Origin: Streptomyces sp. NBC_01231
GTDB taxonomy: Bacteria; Actinomycetota; Actinomycetes; Streptomycetales; Streptomycetaceae
Assembly (NCBI GenBank): GCA_035999765.1
Contig: CP108521.1
Location: 1,860,001-1,924,000, forward strand
Length of the DNA: 64,000 nucleotides
Reading direction: 5' to 3'
Part shown: piece after piece, positions 59,452 through 64,000 of the stretch
Position numbering within the stretch: position 1 is the first letter of the stretch
Layout: each line of letters starts with the position of its first letter
Position numbers and translations under genes: made by a program
Notes under the pieces: generated by a model
Told to the model about the DNA's origin: nothing
Seen by the model: only the letters and a program-made list of their open reading frames with translations
Database searches by the model: none

Positions 59452-60026
59452 CGTTCGGCGCCTTCCGTGGTTGTTGTGATCGGGTTTTTGATCATGGAGT
59501 TGATGACGTCGACCCACTCGGTGTGCTCGGCCGCGCGCTCGGAGCGGAACCCGGAGTCGATCAGCCGGTCGCCGTGCGCCCAGGTGACCACGAGCAGACC
59601 GCCCTCGGTGAGGACCTTGCCGGCGATGCCCTTGTCGAGCCGGGCCTCGCGCAGGGACTCCAGCGGGACGAAGAAATCCGTCGCTCCCGGGCGTACGACG
59701 TCCAGTCCCGCGTCCGTCAGGGTGAGCTCGACCAGGCTGCGGGTGCCCAGGCCGTGCGCCACGATCCGGTCGAGCCAGTGTCCGGCGGTGGTCGAGCCGT
59801 GGTAGCGGCCGCTCATCGTCAGGGTCGCCTCGCCGGGCTCGTCCGGCGCCGCGGGCAGCTCGGGCAGGTCGCCCTGGAGGGTGCCGCGCCATTTCCAGCC
59901 CTCGCGCATCAGCCAGTAGACGAGCGCGACGAAGAGCGCGAGTCCGACGAGCCAGCCGACGCGGGCGGCCCAGTCGGTGACCTCGGCCGATTCCTTCTCG
60001 GCGGCCAGCAGGATTACAGGTGTCAC
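59448..60026 (-). CDS. Conserved membrane protein of the pyr operon, PH-like
   Basis: A 192-aa protein between pyrC and carA, overlapping each by four bases, hence certainly co-translated. One transmembrane helix (about 20-38; [18 protein letters not shown]) is followed by a cytoplasmic domain of about 140 residues with PH-like beta strands ([35 protein letters not shown]). Mycobacteria carry an equivalent gene in the same place (Rv1382-like, from memory). Its role in pyrimidine synthesis is unknown; tethering enzymes to the membrane or linking to DHODH would be guesses. GTG start at 60026 chosen for the overlap; the longer frame adds little. Confidence 0.88.
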   Translation of the reverse strand: MTPVILLAAEKESAEVTDWAARVGWLVGLALFVALVYWLMREGWKWRGTLQGDLPELPAAPDEPGEATLTMSGRYHGSTTAGHWLDRIVAHGLGTRSLVELTLTDAGLDVVRPGATDFFVPLESLREARLDKGIAGKVLTEGGLLVVTWAHGDRLIDSGFRSERAAEHTEWVDVINSMIKNPITTTTEGAER

Positions 60027-61336
60027 GTGAGCTTCCCGTCGACGAGCGTGGCCTTGCCCCGGAGCCACGTGTGCGTGACACGTCCCGGCAGCTCACGCCC
60101 CTCGTACGGGGTGTTCCGGCTGCGCGAGGCGAAGCCCGCGGGGTCCACGGACCCACGGTATGCCGTGTCGACGAGCGTGAGGTTGGCGGGCTCACCTGCC
60201 GAGACGGGACGGCCGTGGCCCTTCGTCCGCCCGATCTGCGCGGGCTTGACGGACATCCGGTCGGCGACCTGGGCCCAGTCGAGCAGCCCGGTGTCGACCA
60301 TCGTCTCCTGGACCACTGACAACGCGGTCTCCAGCCCGACCATGCCCATGGCGGCCGCGGCCCACTCGCAGTCCTTGTCCTCGTGCGGGTGCGGGGCGTG
60401 GTCGGTGGCGACGATGTCGATGGTGCCGTCGGCGAGCGCCTCGCGCAGGGCGTACACGTCACGCTCGGTGCGCAGCGGCGGGTTCACCTTGAAGACCGGG
60501 TTGTAGGTCCGCACCAGCTCTTCGGTGAGGAGCAGGTGGTGCGGGGTGACCTCGGCGGTGACGTCGATGCCGCGGGACTTGGCCCAGCGGACGATCTCCA
60601 CCGAGCCGGCGGTCGACAGATGGCAGATGTGGACGCGGGAGCCGACGTGCTCGGCGAGCAGGACATCCCGGGCGATGATCGATTCTTCGGCCACCGCCGG
60701 CCAGCCGCCGAGCCCCAGCTGGGCGGAGACGACGCCCTCGTTCATCTGGGCGCCCTCGGTCAGCCGCGGTTCCTGGGCGTGCTGCGCGACCACTCCGCCG
60801 AAGGCCTTCACGTACTCCAGGGCCCGGCGCATGATCACGGCGTCGTCGACGCACTTGCCGTCGTCGGAGAAGACGGTGACACCGGCCGCCGACTCGTGCA
60901 TGGCGCCCAGCTCGGCGAGCTTGCGGCCCTCCAGACCGACCGTGACGGCGCCGATCGGCTGCACATCGCAGTAGCCGCTCTCCCGGCCTAGCCGGTAGAC
61001 CTGCTCGACCACACCGGCGGTGTCGGCGACCGGGAAGGTGTTGGCCATGGCGAACACGGCGGTGTAGCCACCGGAGGCGGCCGCGCGGGTACCGGTCAGC
61101 ACCGTCTCGGAGTCCTCGCGGCCGGGCTCACGCAGATGGGTGTGCAGGTCGACCAGGCCCGGCAGCAGCACCTTGCCGTCGGCCTCGACACAGACCACAT
61201 CGTGCGCGCCTCCGGCACGACCGGCACCCTCTGCTGACAGTCCCGTACCGACGGCCTCGATGACCTCGCCGTCGATCAGGACGTCCTGCGCCTCGCCGCC
61301 GAGCACCTTGGCACCACGGATCAGGATCTTGCTCAT
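60023..61336 (-). CDS. pyrC: Dihydroorotase
   Basis: PyrC cyclises carbamoyl aspartate to dihydroorotate. The 437-aa amidohydrolase is the type I form: [23 protein letters not shown] holds the metal-binding Hx[17 protein letters not shown] and [15 protein letters not shown] hold His ligands, and [15 protein letters not shown] carries the catalytic Asp. Its ATG at 61336 is 5 bases downstream of the pyrB stop, and its stop overlaps the membrane-protein start. In actinobacteria this enzyme is active on its own rather than needing PyrB. Identification is certain. Confidence 0.98.
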   Translation of the reverse strand: MSKILIRGAKVLGGEAQDVLIDGEVIEAVGTGLSAEGAGRAGGAHDVVCVEADGKVLLPGLVDLHTHLREPGREDSETVLTGTRAAASGGYTAVFAMANTFPVADTAGVVEQVYRLGRESGYCDVQPIGAVTVGLEGRKLAELGAMHESAAGVTVFSDDGKCVDDAVIMRRALEYVKAFGGVVAQHAQEPRLTEGAQMNEGVVSAQLGLGGWPAVAEESIIARDVLLAEHVGSRVHICHLSTAGSVEIVRWAKSRGIDVTAEVTPHHLLLTEELVRTYNPVFKVNPPLRTERDVYALREALADGTIDIVATDHAPHPHEDKDCEWAAAAMGMVGLETALSVVQETMVDTGLLDWAQVADRMSVKPAQIGRTKGHGRPVSAGEPANLTLVDTAYRGSVDPAGFASRSRNTPYEGRELPGRVTHTWLRGKATLVDGKLT

Positions 61337-61341
61337 GTGTC

Positions 61342-62319
61342 TTACTTCTCCTCGATACGGGCGTGGCTGACGGCGGGTTCGTTGCCCCCCAGAAGCAGGT
61401 ACAGGACCGCCATCCGGATGGAGACTCCGTTTGCGACCTGCTCGACGACGGTGCAGCGCTCGGAGTCGGCGACCTCGGCGGTGATCTCCATGCCCCGGAC
61501 CATCGGACCGGGGTGCATCACGATGGCGTGCTCGGGCATCCGCGCCATGCGCTCGCCGTCGAGGCCGTAGCGCCGCGCGTACTCGCGCTCGGTCGGGAAG
61601 AACGCCGCGTTCATGCGCTCTTGCTGCACGCGCAGCATCATCACCGCGTCGGACTTCGGCAGCGTGCTGTCGAGGTCGTACGAGATCTCGCAGGGCCAGG
61701 TCTCGACGCCCACCGGCACCAGGGTGGGCGGGGCGACGAGGGTGACCTCGGCGCCGAGGGTGTGCAGCAGGTCGACGTTGGAGCGGGCCACCCGGCTGTG
61801 CAGGATGTCGCCGACGATCGTGATGTGCTTGTCGGCGAGGTCCTGGCCGAGGCCGGCGTCCCGGCCGACGAGCCGACGGCGCATGGTGAAGGCGTCGAGC
61901 AGCGCCTGGGTGGGGTGCTGGTGGGTACCGTCGCCGGCGTTGATGACGGCCGCGTCGATCCAGCCGGAGTTGGCCAGGCGGTACGGCGCTCCGGAGGCAC
62001 CGTGCCGGATGACGACGGCGTCGACGCCCATGGCCTCCAGGGTCTGGGCCGTGTCCTTCAGAGACTCGCCCTTGGACACGCTGGATCCCTTGGCGGAGAA
62101 GTTGATGACGTCCGCGGACAGCCGCTTCTCCGCGGCCTCGAAGGAGATCCGGGTCCGGGTGGAGTCCTCGAAGAAGAGGTTGACGACGGTCCGGCCGCGC
62201 AGGGTCGGCAGTTTCTTGATCGGCCGGTCGGCGACCCGGGCCATCTCCTCGGCGGTGTCGAGGATCAGGACGGCGTCGTCGCGGGTGAGGTCGGCGGCCG
62301 AGATGAGATGACGCTGCAT
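61342..62319 (-). CDS. pyrB: Aspartate carbamoyltransferase catalytic subunit
   Basis: PyrB joins carbamoyl phosphate and aspartate, the first committed step. The 325-aa protein has the carbamoyl-phosphate site [24 protein letters not shown] near residue 50 and the Lys loop [31 protein letters not shown] and the [12 protein letters not shown] aspartate-binding loop follow. [13 protein letters not shown] continues the second domain. No pyrI regulatory chain is present, as usual in actinobacteria. The start ATG at 62319 follows 93 bases of leader after pyrR, with CCTGAAAG upstream as a weak RBS. Confidence 0.98.
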   Translation of the reverse strand: MQRHLISAADLTRDDAVLILDTAEEMARVADRPIKKLPTLRGRTVVNLFFEDSTRTRISFEAAEKRLSADVINFSAKGSSVSKGESLKDTAQTLEAMGVDAVVIRHGASGAPYRLANSGWIDAAVINAGDGTHQHPTQALLDAFTMRRRLVGRDAGLGQDLADKHITIVGDILHSRVARSNVDLLHTLGAEVTLVAPPTLVPVGVETWPCEISYDLDSTLPKSDAVMMLRVQQERMNAAFFPTEREYARRYGLDGERMARMPEHAIVMHPGPMVRGMEITAEVADSERCTVVEQVANGVSIRMAVLYLLLGGNEPAVSHARIEEK

Positions 62320-62412
62320 CTTTCAGGCTCCGTAAGACAGTTCAGTTTCGGGAGAATCCGGGCAGGCGGGAGCACTGGAGCGGGGCGTACGACAGTGCCG
62401 TACGCCGGGGAG

Positions 62413-63033
62413 CTAGTGCGGCGCGCCCGGAGCGGTCTGCTTGACACCGAGCAGCACGGTGTCGCGACCGTCCTCCTCGGCGAGCTGGACCTTGACCGTC
62501 TCCCGCAACGACGTGGGGAGGTTCTTGCCGACGTAGTCGGCGCGGATGGGCAGTTCGCGGTGGCCTCTGTCGACCAGTACGGCGAGCTGCACGGCACGCG
62601 GTCGCCCGATGTCGTTCAGGGCGTCGAGAGCGGCGCGGATGGTGCGGCCGGAGAAAAGCACGTCGTCGACGAGGACGACCAGCTTGCCGTCGAGGCCGTC
62701 GCCGGGGATGTCGGTGCGGGCCAGCGCACGCGGCGGGTGCATGCGCAGGTCGTCGCGGTACATGGTGATGTCGAGCGACCCGACGGGGATCTTGCGCTCG
62801 GTGATCTGCTCCAACTTGGCCGCGAGCCGCTGGGCGAGGAAGACGCCCCGGGTCGGAATGCCGAGGAGCACCACGTCGTCGGCGCCCTTGGCGCGTTCGA
62901 CGATCTCGTGGGCGATGCGGGTCAACACCCGCGCGATGTCGGGGCCTTCGAGAACGGGCCGGGCATCGGACTGCTGTGCGTCGTGCCGCTTGTCGGACTG
63001 ACTGTCGTGCTGGGTGCCGTGCTGGGTGTCCAT
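62413..63033 (-). CDS. pyrR: PyrR regulator / uracil phosphoribosyltransferase
   Basis: PyrR binds pyr mRNA in the presence of UMP/UTP and lowers operon expression; it also has weak uracil phosphoribosyltransferase activity. The 206-aa protein begins with a non-conserved polar tail ([18 protein letters not shown], about 5-22) not found in Bacillus PyrR. The core has [25 protein letters not shown], and the PRPP loop [24 protein letters not shown] 63033 has AAGGAGG 11 bases upstream, directly next to the PyrR-recognition loop at 63055-63068. It is the first gene of the pyr operon. Confidence 0.97.
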   Translation of the reverse strand: MDTQHGTQHDSQSDKRHDAQQSDARPVLEGPDIARVLTRIAHEIVERAKGADDVVLLGIPTRGVFLAQRLAAKLEQITERKIPVGSLDITMYRDDLRMHPPRALARTDIPGDGLDGKLVVLVDDVLFSGRTIRAALDALNDIGRPRAVQLAVLVDRGHRELPIRADYVGKNLPTSLRETVKVQLAEEDGRDTVLLGVKQTAPGAPH

Positions 63034-63042
63034 ATGGAAACG

Positions 63043-63068
63043 GACCTCCTTCTCCGCCTCACGGGACG
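63043..63068 (-). promoter_or_regulatory. PyrR-binding loop adjoining the pyrR ribosome-binding site
   Basis: On the minus strand CGTCCCGTGAGGCG (63068-63055) matches the PyrR anti-antiterminator consensus ARUCCNGNGAGGYU at 12 of 14 positions by my count. It is followed within four bases by AAGGAGG, the pyrR Shine-Dalgarno sequence. No attenuation terminator is seen between it and the ATG. PyrR would therefore block translation, as shown for Mycobacterium smegmatis. Confidence 0.75.
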
Positions 63069-63202
63069 GACCTTAAAGGACGTCGGAATTGCGCCATCCA
63101 CGGTAGCAGGCCCGAACGGCGCCTCTCATTCACCCCTATGGCTCAATCGGCGGCCGTTACCACGGAAGCATCGGTGCGGACCATTCGGCTTGACGCAGCA
63201 GA

Positions 63203-63232
63203 GTAACGCTGCGTAACCTCACAGTGAGTTAC
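63203..63232 (+). promoter_or_regulatory. Two abutting BldD boxes upstream of bldD
   Basis: GTAACGCTGCGTAAC (63203-63217) matches the BldD consensus NTNACNC(A/T)GNGTNAN at every defined position. The next 15 bases, CTCACAGTGAGTTAC (63218-63232), match with one mismatch. They end 56 bases before the bldD start. BldD is known to repress its own gene in S. coelicolor. Confidence 0.85.
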
Positions 63233-63288
63233 CAGCCGCGCGGCATGGAAAAGACCCAGCCGCGTCGACACAGTGTCCGGGGAGCTAT

Positions 63289-63792
63289 ATGTCCAGCGAA
63301 TACGCCAAACAGCTCGGGGCCAAGCTCCGGGCCATCCGCACCCAGCAGGGCCTTTCCCTCCACGGTGTCGAGGAGAAGTCCCAGGGGCGCTGGAAGGCCG
63401 TCGTGGTCGGTTCCTACGAGCGCGGCGACCGCGCCGTGACCGTGCAGCGTCTTGCCGAGCTGGCCGATTTCTATGGCGTTCCCGTGCAGGAGCTGCTGCC
63501 GGGCACCACCCCGGGCGGCGCCGCCGAGCCGCCGCCGAAGCTGGTCCTGGACCTGGAGCGGCTGGCCCATGTTCCGGCCGAGAAGGCGGGGCCGCTGCAG
63601 CGGTATGCCGCCACGATCCAGTCCCAGCGCGGTGACTACAACGGCAAGGTGCTCTCGATCCGCCAGGACGACCTGCGCACACTCGCCGTCATCTACGACC
63701 AGTCGCCCTCGGTCCTCACCGAGCAGCTGATCAGCTGGGGCGTGCTGGACGCGGACGCGCGCCGTGCGGTGGCGTCCCACGAGGAGAGCTGA
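63289..63792 (+). CDS. bldD: Developmental master regulator BldD
   Basis: BldD, bound to tetrameric cyclic-di-GMP, represses sporulation genes during vegetative growth of Streptomyces. The 167-aa protein has an N-terminal XRE-type HTH DNA-binding domain (about 8-70; GAKLRAIRTQQGLSLHGVEEKSQGRWKAVVVGSYERGDR), a short Pro-rich linker, and a C-terminal domain with the exact cyclic-di-GMP signature RGD (114-116)-X8-RQDD (125-128). The ATG has a GGGGAGC upstream. Two BldD boxes upstream support autoregulation, and a strong terminator follows. Identification is certain. Confidence 0.99.
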   Translation: MSSEYAKQLGAKLRAIRTQQGLSLHGVEEKSQGRWKAVVVGSYERGDRAVTVQRLAELADFYGVPVQELLPGTTPGGAAEPPPKLVLDLERLAHVPAEKAGPLQRYAATIQSQRGDYNGKVLSIRQDDLRTLAVIYDQSPSVLTEQLISWGVLDADARRAVASHEES

Positions 63793-63818
63793 CCCGCTCC
63801 CCGTCTCAGCAGAAACGT

Positions 63819-63867
63819 GCCGCCGGGGTGGCTGGAACTTCACTGTTCCGGCCGCCCCGGCGGCTTT
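63819..63867 (+). terminator. Terminator after bldD
   Basis: GCCGCCGGGGTGGCTGGAAC (63819-63838) and GTTCCGGCCGCCCCGGCGGC (63845-63864) form a 20-bp stem with two weak or mismatched positions and a 6-base loop, followed by TTT. It lies 26 bases after the bldD stop. Confidence 0.85.
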
Positions 63868-63911
63868 CTGCGCGCTTTACCCGCCTCCCGGGCCCCGCGG
63901 CTCCCCCCATA

Positions 63912-63953
63912 CGCCCGAGGGCCCGCAGCGGTCTCGCTGCGGGCCCTCGGGCG
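63912..63953. terminator. Second strong hairpin near the window end
   Basis: A perfect 19-bp inverted repeat (63912-63930 and 63935-63953) with the 4-base loop GTCT. It probably ends the convergent gene beyond the window. No T run follows on plus; on minus the sequence after it starts ATGGGGG. No gene is seen in 63868-64000. Confidence 0.7.
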
Positions 63954-64000
63954 TGTGGTGCCTGTGGTGCGGTAGTGGCTGTCGTGCCTCTTACGCCTCG

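Overview
The window is chromosomal DNA from a Streptomyces (Actinomycetota). The evidence is the very high GC content with strong third-position GC, frequent GTG starts, and genus-typical proteins: RbpA, sIHF, BldD with its cyclic-di-GMP motif, long-form HisG, GuaB1 and a PriA without a Walker A motif. From memory, the gene order follows the S. coelicolor core region around SCO1420 to SCO1489. I could not run a search to confirm this. Almost everything here is conserved core or near-core content. The only clear mobile DNA is one decayed TnpB element near 26.4-27.7 kb.

Layout. 0-5.1 kb: the end of a probable MFS transporter, rbpA behind a textbook SigR promoter, an FxsA-type membrane protein, polyprenol-phosphate mannose synthase, an amidohydrolase and an Lrp/AsnC regulator. 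5.3-12.5 kb: two small Streptomyces-type unknowns, an acyl-CoA dehydrogenase, a secreted GH18 chitinase with a chitin/DasR-type operator, a TetR regulator, a 46-aa membrane protein, a Tat-exported C39-like peptidase, and a uridine-kinase-like P-loop protein with no normal start codon. 12.9-17.2 kb: a TPR plus AAA+ (CbbX/EccA-like) protein and two overlapping CNNM/CBS membrane proteins. 17.4-22.5 kb: a minus-strand rib-his operon behind an FMN riboswitch, in the order ribE, ribM (pnuC family), ribBA, ribH, hisE, hisG and a PH-domain membrane protein. 22.5-29.8 kb: an orphan chitinase-type operator, an NAD(P)-binding protein, a divergent ROK repressor/MFS pair with a palindrome between them, the TnpB pseudogene beside a truncated membrane-protein end, a GH6 glucanase and a DUF5995 protein. 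29.8-42.7 kb: lysine monooxygenase/aminovaleramidase (davB, davA), an MFS transporter, a SRPBCC protein, an Lrp regulator with an amino-acid permease, guaB1, a SorC-type regulator, rpe and an MMPL transporter.

42.6-63 kb holds essential metabolism and information genes, nearly all on the minus strand: rsmB, fmt, a small HTH protein on plus, priA, metK, coaBC, rpoZ, gmk, sIHF, then the pyrimidine operon pyrR-pyrB-pyrC-(membrane protein)-carA-carB-pyrD-pyrF. A PyrR-recognition loop lies just before the pyrR Shine-Dalgarno sequence. On plus, bldD closes the window behind two abutting BldD boxes.

I found no new multi-gene system. The observations most worth checking are: (1) a chitinase-type operator pair at about 22.6 kb with no chitinase after it; (2) a TnpB gene broken by two compensating frameshifts and by a short Streptomyces repeat placed at its last catalytic motif; (3) a kinase-like gene whose Walker A lies upstream of every canonical start codon, with ATC as the best-placed candidate; (4) the PyrR loop next to the pyrR ribosome-binding site; and (5) a 9-bp tandem repeat between davA and davB.
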